DNA of 64,000 bases from Brevibacillus composti (GTDB lineage: Bacteria > Bacillota > Bacilli > Brevibacillales > Brevibacillaceae). Positions 20,084 to 28,049 of this stretch are shown piece by piece. A program made the translations under genes and the position numbers. The notes beneath the pieces were generated by a model. The model was not told the origin of the DNA. It saw only the letters and a program-made list of their open reading frames with translations, and ran no database searches. How positions within the stretch are numbered: the first letter of the stretch is position 1; every line of letters starts with the position of its first letter. Location: NCBI RefSeq assembly GCF_016406105.1, contig NZ_CP066308.1, positions 569,501 through 633,500 on the forward strand, in the 5' to 3' direction.

Positions 20084-20965
20084 ATGAGAAGCTTGCTGCA
20101 ATGGGGAATGATCATGATGACCTGGGCGCTCTTGGCAGGGTGCGGCGAAAGCGGGCGGAACACATCTGTTCCGCCTCCGGTCACGGCTGCGGCTACGCCG
20201 GGTGATCTGACCTACCAGGATGTTCTCCAAAAAGGGGAGGTCGTCCACAATCTGTCGATGACGCCAGATGCCCAGCGTATCTGGGTAGGGACACATGCCG
20301 GGCTGTACAGCTCTGCCGGGGGAGGATTGTGGGGCGCGCTCTCCCCGGAGCTGGAGCGGGAAGACGTGACAGGCTGGTTCGTCGATCCGGACAATCCGGA
20401 ACATATTTTTGCGGCAGGCCAAAGCGGCGTCATCTCCTCCAAGGACGGCGGAAAGAAGTGGATCCGGCTGGGAAAAGGCCTGCCTCAACCTGCTGAAATC
20501 CGCAGCTTTGCAGGGATTCGCGAGGGCGAACAGCTCCGTCTGTTCGCGTTTGTAGCAGGGGAAGGGATCTATCAGTCTTCCAATGCGGGCAAGGAGTGGA
20601 AGCTGTGGCTGCCGCTCGATCAGGAGGTCTACGCGATGGACTACGACCCCGTAGAGCATCGTCTGTACGTCGCGGCCCAGTTTAGCCTCCTGTATCATGA
20701 GGAGGGGCAATGGAAGACCGAAGCGGTGCCGCACGGCCAGCAGGTGTACTCGCTGACCGTGGACCGGGCCAACGGTGTATTGGCGGTTGCGACCGATCAG
20801 GGGATTTTGGAAAAGGTGGATGGCGAGTGGCAGGAGCTACGCGCGAAAGCCCCGGAAAAGCTGATCGTGATCGCTCCGGGCGCCGGTGACTACAAATGGG
20901 TGGGCATCGGCGAATCGGCCTTTGTGTACGCCCTCTCAGGCGATAAGTGGATGAAGTGGAATTAA
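20084..20965 (+). CDS. Lipoprotein with beta-propeller (BNR/YCF48-like) repeats
   Basis: Predicted lipoprotein of about 293 residues. The signal peptide ends in ALLAGCGES with the lipid-accepting cysteine. The mature part has repeated blades such as MTPDAQRIWVGTHAGLYSS, DNPEHIFAAGQSGVISSKDGGKKW and EGIYQSSNAGKEWKLW; the S-x-D/N-x-G-x-x-W pattern is that of sialidase-type BNR or photosystem-assembly YCF48 propellers. Start at 20084; an in-frame GTG two codons upstream is equally well placed after AAGGGGTG. It sits between ligA and camS, a place where B. subtilis has no such gene to my knowledge. Function unknown, probably binding at the outer face of the membrane. Confidence 0.75.
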   Translation: MRSLLQWGMIMMTWALLAGCGESGRNTSVPPPVTAAATPGDLTYQDVLQKGEVVHNLSMTPDAQRIWVGTHAGLYSSAGGGLWGALSPELEREDVTGWFVDPDNPEHIFAAGQSGVISSKDGGKKWIRLGKGLPQPAEIRSFAGIREGEQLRLFAFVAGEGIYQSSNAGKEWKLWLPLDQEVYAMDYDPVEHRLYVAAQFSLLYHEEGQWKTEAVPHGQQVYSLTVDRANGVLAVATDQGILEKVDGEWQELRAKAPEKLIVIAPGAGDYKWVGIGESAFVYALSGDKWMKWN

Positions 20966-21030
20966 GGAAATCGAGGGGCTGTCTCGCCTGATGGCAAAGC
21001 CCAGTGCCTTCAACCTTGTAAGGAGTATGG

Positions 21031-22101
21031 ATGATGAACGCAAAACAATGGAAATACGTGATTCCGCTGACAGTGGCTCTGGCGGTGGCTTCGGCCGGCT
21101 GCTCCCTTTTGCCGGGGGGAAAAGGGGAGGGCGAAACACAGCCCGCCATTCCTTCCCTGTCGCCGGTCGTCGAGGTATCGGAGGACTACTACGGGAGCAT
21201 ACAGCCGTACCAGCAAAACCAGACTCGCGGCATGCTCTCCTCAATGGGCTACCGCATCGATTTCAGCCATTTGGAGCTGGGGCTGATGGAAATTGCGCGA
21301 GAGACGTTTCCGACGGCCGACTATCTGTTTCAAGAGGGACAGCTGATCACGCGCGACCAGGTGCGGGACTGGATTGCCGAGGAAAAAGCGGGTGCCCCCA
21401 ACGGCAAGCAAAAGACGAGCAGCCTCGTGCACGTCCTGGAGCATGATTATCTGCGAAAAGACGATCAGCAGCTCGCCGGGATGGTGCTGGGCCTCTCGCT
21501 GACGCCGGAGTATCAGGACGCGACCGGACAGAATAAGATCTACACCATCGACGAGCTGCGTGCCAAGGGCCAGCAGCTGGCCGCCAAAATCGTGCAATCG
21601 GTTCGGGCCAACTCGACGGAGGTTCCCATCGTCGTGGCGCTGTACCAGGTGCCGGAGCCCAACTCTTCGCTCGTGCCGGGCCGCTTTATCATGTCCGGGA
21701 CGGTCAATGCGAATGAAGCGTCGGTTTCCAAATGGGTGCCGATCGATGAAGCGTTTTTCCTGTTCCCCAGCGGAGAAGCAGAGAAAGCCTACCCGCAGCA
21801 ATCCTTGCAGTATGACAAGCTGAAGCGGCATATCCAATCCGCCTTCAAGGAATACATCGGCATCACCGGAGTGGGCCGCTTTATGGGAGGCAAGCTGACG
21901 GAGATGACGATCACGGCGACCGCCGAATACGATTCCCGCACGGAAGTGCTGCAGTTTACGCAATTTGCCGCCGCCGGGATCGAACAGGCCTTTGAAAAAA
22001 GCGTCCATGTCAATCTCTACGTACAGACCATCAATCAGCCGCTCGGCATCTACATCCGCCCGGCTAATGGCGAGCCGTATATGCACATTTACAGAAAATA
22101 G
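21031..22101 (+). CDS. CamS family sex pheromone lipoprotein (YerH)
   Basis: Lipoprotein of 356 residues. The signal sequence ends in VASAGCSLLPGG, and the body contains CamS-type segments (ETFPTADYLFQEGQLITRD, MVLGLSLTPEY, KSVHVNLYVQTINQPLGIYIRPANG near the C terminus). CamS precursors in staphylococci and enterococci yield a peptide pheromone from the signal peptide; the role of the mature protein is unclear. Its place after ligA equals that of yerH in B. subtilis. The start is one of two adjacent ATG codons after AAGGAG. A strong terminator follows. Confidence 0.88.
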   Translation: MMNAKQWKYVIPLTVALAVASAGCSLLPGGKGEGETQPAIPSLSPVVEVSEDYYGSIQPYQQNQTRGMLSSMGYRIDFSHLELGLMEIARETFPTADYLFQEGQLITRDQVRDWIAEEKAGAPNGKQKTSSLVHVLEHDYLRKDDQQLAGMVLGLSLTPEYQDATGQNKIYTIDELRAKGQQLAAKIVQSVRANSTEVPIVVALYQVPEPNSSLVPGRFIMSGTVNANEASVSKWVPIDEAFFLFPSGEAEKAYPQQSLQYDKLKRHIQSAFKEYIGITGVGRFMGGKLTEMTITATAEYDSRTEVLQFTQFAAAGIEQAFEKSVHVNLYVQTINQPLGIYIRPANGEPYMHIYRK

Positions 22102-22110
22102 CTCGTATAA

Positions 22111-22166
22111 GAGAACGTCCTGTCAGGCAACGGTGTAGTTTGTTTGACAGGGCGTTTCTCCTTTTT
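22111..22166 (+). terminator. Intrinsic terminator after camS
   Basis: A 15-bp stem with one bulge (22111-22125 against 22145-22160) is followed by CTTTTT. Confidence 0.8.
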
Positions 22167-22198
22167 AACAAGAGGGTGGGGGAAAGGGGCTGGGGCCA

Positions 22199-22398
22199 GG
22201 AAGAAGCATGTTCCCATGCTAAGCTCCGTTCTCCGCCCTGCCAGGGTGATTGACTGGCCGCTCCGCAGCGGTTTGCGGGGGTCTGCAAAAGGAGATCGGC
22301 TTCGAGGTCATCCCACGTTGCAGCCCTTTTTCCCGCAAACCGCTGCGGAGCTGAGTAGGGCTCCGCAAAGTCGCTGCGCATGGGAACATGCTTCTTCC
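22199..22398. repeat. Foldback element 1 (200 bp, nested inverted repeats)
   Basis: A perfect 21-bp inverted repeat forms the ends (22199-22219 and 22378-22398, outer sequence GGAAGAAGCATG). A second perfect 19-bp inverted repeat is nested inside (22261-22279 and 22332-22350, beginning CTCCGCAGCGG). No gene is visible within. The same design with related ends occurs 95 bp further on, so this is a repeat family, not a single terminator. It could be a non-autonomous mobile element (MITE-like), a structured RNA, or a repeat of REP type. No clear target duplication is seen at its borders. Confidence 0.75.
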
Positions 22399-22493
22399 AC
22401 GGGACAAAGCGCCTAACCCATATTCTAAATACGGGATAAAAACCGTGATTGCCAACAGCCACGGAGAACGAATCTTTCCAGCAACGGCTCCGC

Positions 22494-22690
22494 GAAGAAT
22501 CATGTTTCCCTGCGGCGCGACTGTGAAGCCTGCCCAGCGGAGGAGTGATTCGCGGGATACAGGGGCGCAACCTCTGAATGGACAGCGGAGCGATACGGCT
22601 TTTGCGTACCCCCGCGAATCGCTCCGGAGCGGACAGTCCCCGCTTCTTCGCAGGTGGAGCCCGGAGCAGAGCAGGGAAACATGATTCTTC
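22494..22690. repeat. Foldback element 2 (197 bp, nested inverted repeats)
   Basis: A perfect 20-bp inverted repeat forms the ends (22494-22513 and 22671-22690), with outer sequence GAAGAATCATGTTTCC that is close to the ends of element 1. A nested inverted repeat (core GATTCGCGGG at 22547-22556, complement at 22611-22620, with CGGAG extensions) mirrors the inner repeat of element 1. The two elements are diverged homologues with conserved architecture. The whole interval 22167-22728 shows no gene. Confidence 0.75.
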
Positions 22691-22728
22691 CCCCCGCGGC
22701 CCCGTACCTCGATTCCATAATCAAGTTA

Positions 22729-22771
22729 GACACTTTCGTTCAAGTTTTGCGCATCGATAAACAAAAGTGTC
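22729..22771 (+). promoter_or_regulatory. Candidate upstream activator site for rocA
   Basis: GACACTTTCGTT (22729-22740) and AACAAAAGTGTC (22760-22771) form an inverted repeat matching at 11 of 12 positions, about 90 bp upstream of the sigma-54-type promoter. This is where enhancer-binding activators such as RocR bind in Bacillus roc operons; which activator acts here is not shown. Confidence 0.55.
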
Positions 22772-22860
22772 CAAAATACACACCCCAATGAAATGCTGTT
22801 GTTTTCCGCGAAAAATGCAAACACTAACCCGGGAACAAGAATCCCTGCCATCCAGCCAAA

Positions 22861-22878
22861 TTGGTATGATCCTTGCAT
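22861..22878 (+). promoter_or_regulatory. Sigma-54-type (-24/-12) promoter of rocA
   Basis: TTGGTATGATCCTTGCAT fits the sigma-54 consensus: GG (22863-22864) and GC (22875-22876) are 10 bases apart, in a TTGG...TTGCAT context. It lies 50 bp before the rocA start. Confidence 0.75.
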
Positions 22879-22928
22879 ATAAATTTGGATGAGAAGTATG
22901 GAAGAAAACGATAGGGAGGTTTTGCCAC

Positions 22929-24476
22929 ATGCAAGTGGAATTCAAAAACGAACCATTTACCAATTTTAGCTTGCCGGAGAATAGAAAAGCGTTTGAAGAA
23001 GCTCTTGCCAAAGTAGAGAGCGAACTGGGACGCGAATACGATCTCATCATCGGTGGCGAACGCATCAAAACCGAGAAGAAATCCCGCTCCATCAATCCTT
23101 CCAATATCGAGCAAGTGGTCGGGATTGTTTCGCAGGCTGACAAGGATCTGGCCGAAAAGGCGATCCAAGCTGCTGCGCAAACCTTTGAGACCTGGAAAGC
23201 AGTGCCGCCGCAGGCTCGTTCCCGCTATCTCTACAAAGCGGCTGCCATCCTGCGCCGCCGCAAGCATGAATTCTCGGCTTGGCTGGTAAAAGAAGCAGGA
23301 AAAAGCTGGTCCGAAGCGGATGCCGATACGGCAGAAGCAATCGACTTCATGGAATACTACGGCCGTCAGATGGACAAATTGGCAGATCGCCATCCGCTGA
23401 CGCGCATCCCGGACGAGGACAATGAGCTGTACTATGTTCCGCTGGGCGTAGGCGTCGTGATTCCTCCGTGGAACTTCCCGCTCGCGATCATGGTCGGGAT
23501 GACTACTGCGGCGCTGGTGGCAGGGAATACCGTAGTACTGAAGCCTGCTTCCACCACGCCGGTCATCGCTGCGAAATTCATGGAAATCCTGGAAGACGCG
23601 GGTGTACCAGCAGGCGTCGTCAACTTCGTGCCAGGCTCCGGCGGCGAAATCGGGGACTACCTGGTTGAGCATACGCAAACCCGCTTCATCAGCTTCACCG
23701 GTTCCCGCGATGTGGGCCTGCGCATCAATGAGCTGGCTGCCAAGCATCGTCCGGGCCAAAAATGGATGAAGCGCCTGGTTGCCGAGATGGGCGGAAAAGA
23801 CTCCATCATCGTCGACAATGACTGCGATCTGGAAGCGGCTGCGCAAGCGATCGTGGCTTCCGCATTCGGCTTCTCCGGTCAAAAATGCTCCGCTTGCTCC
23901 CGTGCGATCGTTCACCAGGATGTGTACGATCAAGTGCTGAACCGCGTAGTAGAACTGACCAAGCAGCTGACCGTGGGCGATGTGGTGAATCCGGAATTCT
24001 ACACAGGTCCTGTCGTTGACGATAAAGCGCAAAAGAAAATTCTCGAATACATCGAGATCGGAAAGAAAGAAGGCAAGCTGATGGTTGGCGGCGAAAAAGG
24101 CCCGGACAATGGCTACTACGTCATGCCGACTGTATTTGCTGATCTGGACCCGCAAGCTCGCCTGATGCAAGAAGAAATCTTTGGCCCTGTCGTCGGTTTC
24201 TGCAAAGCCAAAGACTTCGATCATGCACTGGAAATTGCCAACAACACGGAGTACGGCTTGACCGGTTCCGTATTCAGCCGCAACCGTGCGCATCTGGAAA
24301 AGGCGCGCATGGAATTCCACGTGGGCAACCTGTACTTCAACCGCAAATGTACAGGCGCTCTGGTCGGCGTCCATCCGTTCGGCGGCTTTAACATGTCCGG
24401 TACCGACTCCAAAGCGGGCGGACCAGACTATCTGCTGCTGTTCACCCAAGCAAAACTGGTTTCTGAAAAACTGTAA
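22929..24476 (+). CDS. rocA: L-glutamate gamma-semialdehyde dehydrogenase RocA
   Basis: 1-pyrroline-5-carboxylate dehydrogenase, 515 residues, which oxidises glutamate semialdehyde to glutamate with NAD+ as the last step of arginine, ornithine and proline breakdown. Aldehyde dehydrogenase residues are in place: N182 in PPWNFP, E286 in AEMGGKD and the nucleophile C320 in [24 protein letters not shown] and the C-terminal [19 protein letters not shown] are RocA-typical. The start ATG follows GGGAGG. A sigma-54-type promoter and an upstream inverted repeat suggest control by an enhancer-binding activator in response to arginine or ornithine. No rocR or other roc gene is nearby, and a terminator makes the gene monocistronic. 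Confidence 0.96.
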   Translation: MQVEFKNEPFTNFSLPENRKAFEEALAKVESELGREYDLIIGGERIKTEKKSRSINPSNIEQVVGIVSQADKDLAEKAIQAAAQTFETWKAVPPQARSRYLYKAAAILRRRKHEFSAWLVKEAGKSWSEADADTAEAIDFMEYYGRQMDKLADRHPLTRIPDEDNELYYVPLGVGVVIPPWNFPLAIMVGMTTAALVAGNTVVLKPASTTPVIAAKFMEILEDAGVPAGVVNFVPGSGGEIGDYLVEHTQTRFISFTGSRDVGLRINELAAKHRPGQKWMKRLVAEMGGKDSIIVDNDCDLEAAAQAIVASAFGFSGQKCSACSRAIVHQDVYDQVLNRVVELTKQLTVGDVVNPEFYTGPVVDDKAQKKILEYIEIGKKEGKLMVGGEKGPDNGYYVMPTVFADLDPQARLMQEEIFGPVVGFCKAKDFDHALEIANNTEYGLTGSVFSRNRAHLEKARMEFHVGNLYFNRKCTGALVGVHPFGGFNMSGTDSKAGGPDYLLLFTQAKLVSEKL

Positions 24477-24500
24477 GCCACTGCACAACAGTAAGACAGA

Positions 24501-24532
24501 AAAAGCCGCCTGGATTCCAGGTGGCTTTTTTT
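24501..24532 (+). terminator. Intrinsic terminator after rocA
   Basis: AAAAGCCGCCTGG (24501-24513) pairs with CCAGGTGGCTTTT around a 3-base loop and runs into TTTTTTT. Confidence 0.9.
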
Positions 24533-24618
24533 ACCTTCGGCTGCAAGGTGCACGATCCGCGATTTTCTCCCCGCTATTGTTCACACTATAGAAAAGCAGT
24601 CAAAGGCGGGTGAGAGGG

Positions 24619-25584
24619 ATGCTCTCCTATTTGGTGCCGGGTTTATCGGCTTTTTTTCTCGTCTTGCTCTTTATGCCGGCAGCGAGGAGGCTGGCGTGGA
24701 AAACCAAGCTGCTGGATGTCCCCAGAGGAAGGAAGGGGCATGCGAGGCCGATGCCTCTCTCCGGCGGACTGGCTATGTTCGCGGGTGTGGCCGTCGTGTC
24801 TATTTTCTTTGCAGGGGTGCAAAAATTGGTGGCTGTTTTGCTGGGGGGGAGCTTGCTTTTGATGGCGGTCGGCTGGGCGGACGATGCTTTCAAAGCGAGG
24901 AAAAAAGACTTTCCGGTCCTTCCCAAGCTGTTGATGCAGATACTGGCGGGTCTCCTTGCGTTTGCATGCGGATTTCGTTTTCGCGGGATCGGGTTGTCGT
25001 GGCTGGGTGGGGACGGCGGGGACTATTATCTCTTCCCCGACTGGCTATCATGCTTGGCGACGATTATCTGGATCGCCGGCCTGATCAATATGATCAATTT
25101 TTTGGATGGCGTGGACGGACTTGCTGCGGGGGCAACCGTCTTTTCCGCGATCACCCTGTTTTTCCTGGCGTACGTAAAAGGACAGGGACTGACCGCCCTG
25201 ATCGCCATCGTACTGGCCGGAGCTGCACTGGCGTTCTTGCGGTTTAACTTTTTTCCGGCGGAGGTGTTTATGGGGGACATGGGCTCCATGTTTCTCGGAT
25301 ATGCCCTCGCGCTTGTCTCGCTGGAGGGAGCGATGAAGGGGGCTACCCTGATAACCCTGGTGGTAACCGTCCTCGCATTGGGCCTGCCCGTGATGGACAC
25401 GCTCCAGGTGATGATCAGCAGGATGCTGGCCGGCTCGCCGATGTACCAGGCTGACCGCCGCCATGTTCATCACCGGTTGATGTCGCGGGGCTTGACCGCC
25501 AGGCAAACCGTCGTCATTTTGTATCTGGTCAGCTTTTTCTTCTCTGCGCTGTCTCTCCTGCTGTTTTTTTGGATTATTCCGTAG
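24619..25584 (+). CDS. MraY-family glycosyltransferase (TagO/WecA-like)
   Basis: Polytopic membrane enzyme, about 321 residues, of the polyprenyl-phosphate HexNAc-1-phosphate transferase family. Motifs seen in order: LDVPRGRKGHARPMPLSGG near residue 35, INMINFLDGVDGLAAG (Asp-rich catalytic loop), PAEVFMGDMGSMFLG and the cytoplasmic DRRHVHHRLMSRGL with the HxHH pattern. Such enzymes start synthesis of teichoic acid or other surface polysaccharides by loading GlcNAc-1-P onto undecaprenyl phosphate. The start could also be GTG 24610. No other cell-wall gene adjoins it. The last 11 bp overlap the end of the convergent GGDEF gene. Confidence 0.9.
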   Translation: MLSYLVPGLSAFFLVLLFMPAARRLAWKTKLLDVPRGRKGHARPMPLSGGLAMFAGVAVVSIFFAGVQKLVAVLLGGSLLLMAVGWADDAFKARKKDFPVLPKLLMQILAGLLAFACGFRFRGIGLSWLGGDGGDYYLFPDWLSCLATIIWIAGLINMINFLDGVDGLAAGATVFSAITLFFLAYVKGQGLTALIAIVLAGAALAFLRFNFFPAEVFMGDMGSMFLGYALALVSLEGAMKGATLITLVVTVLALGLPVMDTLQVMISRMLAGSPMYQADRRHVHHRLMSRGLTARQTVVILYLVSFFFSALSLLLFFWIIP

Positions 25585-26485
25585 GCGAGTAAAAGCGGTA
25601 TTGATTGCGGCCGGACTTTTTGGATTGGTACAGGGCGGCATCGGCGTTTCGCAGCAGAGAGGCGGAATCCGCACCGTCTTTTGGATAGAGGGCAATGCCG
25701 ATGCTCATCGTCAGGCTAAAATGGTGTTGTCCGATCTCCCACGGCTTTTGCAGAGTCGCAAGCACGCGCTTGGCCACCTTGGAGGCTTCCTCGGGTGACT
25801 CCAGCGCGGTGAGCAGCAGCACGAACTCATCTCCACCCAGCCTGGCCACGGTATCGTTATCCCGCACACAGGAGGAGAGCCGCTTGGCCAGGCTGCGGAG
25901 GAACTCATCTCCCACTTCATGCCCCCACGTATCGTTGATATCCTTAAAATAGTCGCAATCCAGGTAGAGGACAGCCGCCAGAGAGCCTGTCCGCCTCGCC
26001 TGGGACATCGCCTGCTTCATCCGATCCTGCAGCAGCCGCCGGTTGGGCAGTCCTGTCAGAACGTCGTGGTACGCCAGGTATTCGAGCTTGTCTTCCAGCA
26101 GCTTCCGTTCGGTGATGTCGCGAGCCACCGTCAGGACATGCGTACAGACACCCTCGCTGTTGTAGATTGGCGTCAGCAGGGATTCCCCGATCACTTCGCC
26201 GTAATTGGTGTGGTAACAGGGTTTGCCTTCCTTGATAGCTTTTCGGTACATGCTATTGAGGTTCTCCGCTTTTTCCGGGAGATTCACTTCCTCGATCAGC
26301 TTGCCGTAAGCTGCTTCTGTAAGTCCGGATGCTTGCATGGCGGATGGGTTCATCAGGACATAGCGAAAACGTGTACCTTCCTCAACCGACATGAGAAAGA
26401 CCATATCGGGCATATATTGAAAAAAGGAGGATACGACATCTCCGTATTTATTGATCAGGTTCTCGACATCGAACGGTCTCATCAT
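25574..26485 (-). CDS. PAS-GGDEF diguanylate cyclase
   Basis: Signalling enzyme of 303 residues. An N-terminal PAS domain (about residues 12-128, ending in ARDITERKLLEDKL, the usual PAC signature) is followed by a GGDEF domain that makes cyclic di-GMP from GTP. The active site is intact (LGGDEF, G217-F221), and an RxxD inhibitory site (RDND, 208-211) stands five residues before it, which indicates product inhibition. There are no transmembrane segments, so it is a cytoplasmic sensor. The ATG at 26485 follows AGGAGA. It is monocistronic and ends inside the convergent transferase gene by 11 bp. The signal sensed by the PAS domain is unknown. Confidence 0.92.
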   Translation of the reverse strand: MMRPFDVENLINKYGDVVSSFFQYMPDMVFLMSVEEGTRFRYVLMNPSAMQASGLTEAAYGKLIEEVNLPEKAENLNSMYRKAIKEGKPCYHTNYGEVIGESLLTPIYNSEGVCTHVLTVARDITERKLLEDKLEYLAYHDVLTGLPNRRLLQDRMKQAMSQARRTGSLAAVLYLDCDYFKDINDTWGHEVGDEFLRSLAKRLSSCVRDNDTVARLGGDEFVLLLTALESPEEASKVAKRVLATLQKPWEIGQHHFSLTMSIGIALYPKDGADSASLLRNADAALYQSKKSGRNQYRFYSPTE

Positions 26486-26640
26486 GGTCTCTCCTGTTAG
26501 TCATGCTGGTATGACCTTCTTAGTATAGCAAATGATGAGCAAGAAAATGATGAGACCATGGTCGGAGTGGGGTTTACTGTCGGCACCAGAAGATGGTACA
26601 GTATGGGTAGATTTTGAACGGAAAGAACAAGGGGATGTTT

Positions 26641-27480
26641 ATGAACAAGAAACTCCTTCCCGGATTGATTCATCGTCTGCCGCAGAACGTGATGTCCCGC
26701 ACCATGGGCAAGATCACGGCGTCTCGATTCAGCCGGCTTGCGATCCGCCATTATATTCGCCACTACAACATCGACCCTACGATCATTGAAAAGCCTGTTC
26801 GTGAATACCGCACGCTCAAGGAGTTCTTTGCCCGCAGATTGAAACCGGGCGTACGCCCGATCGCTCCCGGCGATGATGTGGTCGCAAGTCCCGTCGACGG
26901 CACCGTATCGCAAATGGGAGATATCCATGAGGGTACGCTGATTCAGGCCAAAGGCAAACAGTACAGCCTGACGGATCTCTTGGGAGAGAACGAGGAAATC
27001 GCACAGCGGTTCTACGGGGGGAAATTTATCACGATTTATTTAAGTCCCCGCGATTACCACCGGATTCACATGCCGGTGGAGGGAAGGCTGACCCGATACA
27101 CCTACGTACCGGGGAGACTGTACCCCGTCAATCAACTGGGCATCGAGAACGTCGATAAGCTGTTCGCCCGCAATGAGCGGCTTGTGACGCAGGTCGAAAC
27201 CAAGGAGCTGGGCTGTGTCGCTGTCGTAAAGGTAGGCGCGCTGTTTGTCGGCAGCGTCAAAGTGATGTACAACCGGGCGACGACCAATGTAAAGCGGGGC
27301 CGCAGGATGAGCGAGAGCATCCCTGGAACCCCCTACTATCAAAAGGGGGACGAACTGGGCTGGTTCGAGTTTGGATCGACGGTGATCTTATTGTTCGAAT
27401 CCAAGCAGCTGGAGTGGGCCGAGGATGTCAAGATTGGCAGTTCGGTATTGATGGGCCAAAAGCTGGCGCAAGTCAAATAG
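26641..27480 (+). CDS. psd: Phosphatidylserine decarboxylase Psd
   Basis: Pyruvoyl-dependent decarboxylase of 279 residues that turns phosphatidylserine into phosphatidylethanolamine at the membrane. Family blocks are ASPVDGTVSQMG, YLSPRDYHRIHMPVEG, VGALFVGSV and the self-cleavage site FEFGSTVILLF, where S246 of the GS bond becomes the pyruvoyl group (the triad is GST preceded by F rather than the usual L). The ATG at 26641 is preferred over 26635 because AAGGGG is then 6 bp away. pssA is not in the window. A possible promoter (TTTACT, 18 bp, TACAGT) lies about 40 bp upstream. Confidence 0.95.
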   Translation: MNKKLLPGLIHRLPQNVMSRTMGKITASRFSRLAIRHYIRHYNIDPTIIEKPVREYRTLKEFFARRLKPGVRPIAPGDDVVASPVDGTVSQMGDIHEGTLIQAKGKQYSLTDLLGENEEIAQRFYGGKFITIYLSPRDYHRIHMPVEGRLTRYTYVPGRLYPVNQLGIENVDKLFARNERLVTQVETKELGCVAVVKVGALFVGSVKVMYNRATTNVKRGRRMSESIPGTPYYQKGDELGWFEFGSTVILLFESKQLEWAEDVKIGSSVLMGQKLAQVK

Positions 27481-27490
27481 GAAATGTACC

Positions 27491-27515
27491 AGAGGGGCGA
27501 GGAGCCTCTCTTTTT
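27491..27515 (+). terminator. Terminator after psd
   Basis: AGAGG (27491-27495) pairs with CCTCT (27505-27509), followed by CTTTTT. The stem is short, so strength is moderate. Confidence 0.55.
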
Positions 27516-27589
27516 CATGCGGCGAAACCTATCGAAAAATCTTGGCCAATCAAGATCTTTGTTTATTCGGGTAGAAATCCTCGTGAAAA

Positions 27590-27619
27590 TTGACTGAACT
27601 GGTTCTTTTCAAGTAAGAT
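27590..27619 (+). promoter_or_regulatory. Sigma-A-type promoter of gatCAB
   Basis: TTGACT (27590-27595) and TAAGAT (27614-27619) are 18 bp apart, 33 bp before the gatC start. Confidence 0.6.
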
Positions 27620-27651
27620 CAAAATTATGTGATAGATTCGGAGGTGGAAGC

Positions 27652-27942
27652 ATGAGTGGAATTACCCGCAAGGAAGTGGAGCATGTCGCCGACCTGGCTC
27701 GCTTGCAGCTGACCGAAGAGGAAGCGGAGCGCTACACCAAGGATTTGAATGCGATCCTGCAATTCGCCGCCAAACTGAGCGAGCTGGATACGTCCCATGT
27801 CGCTCCGACGAGCCACGCAACCGACGTGAAGAACGTGATGCGCGAAGACGCAAATCGTCCGAGCCTCTCTAATGAAGAAGCGCTGAAAAATGCGCCTGAG
27901 CACGACGAAGGACAGTTTAAGGTGCCTGCCGTTTTTGAATAA
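27652..27942 (+). CDS. gatC: Glutamyl-tRNA(Gln) amidotransferase subunit C
   Basis: GatC is the small belt subunit (96 residues) that holds GatA and GatB together in the transamidosome. The sequence is typical: [21 protein letters not shown] at the start, the [16 protein letters not shown] segment, and [16 protein letters not shown] ending in FKVPAVFE. The start ATG follows GGAGGTGG. It is the first gene of gatCAB and is led by a good sigma-A promoter; no T-box leader is present, as expected for an amidotransferase. Confidence 0.95.
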   Translation: MSGITRKEVEHVADLARLQLTEEEAERYTKDLNAILQFAAKLSELDTSHVAPTSHATDVKNVMREDANRPSLSNEEALKNAPEHDEGQFKVPAVFE

Positions 27943-28049
27943 GGGATCGGGCCATTTGAATTGGGGCGCTGCTCTCGTTGTGGGAAGGAGAGCAAGGAGA
28001 GCGTGCTCATTTTGCAAGAAGCGGAAGCAGAGGAAGGGAGGACACCTAC

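Noticed and set aside
27520..27651. T-box or other riboswitch before gatC
   Set aside because: The leader is too short after the promoter (33 bp) and lacks T-box motifs.
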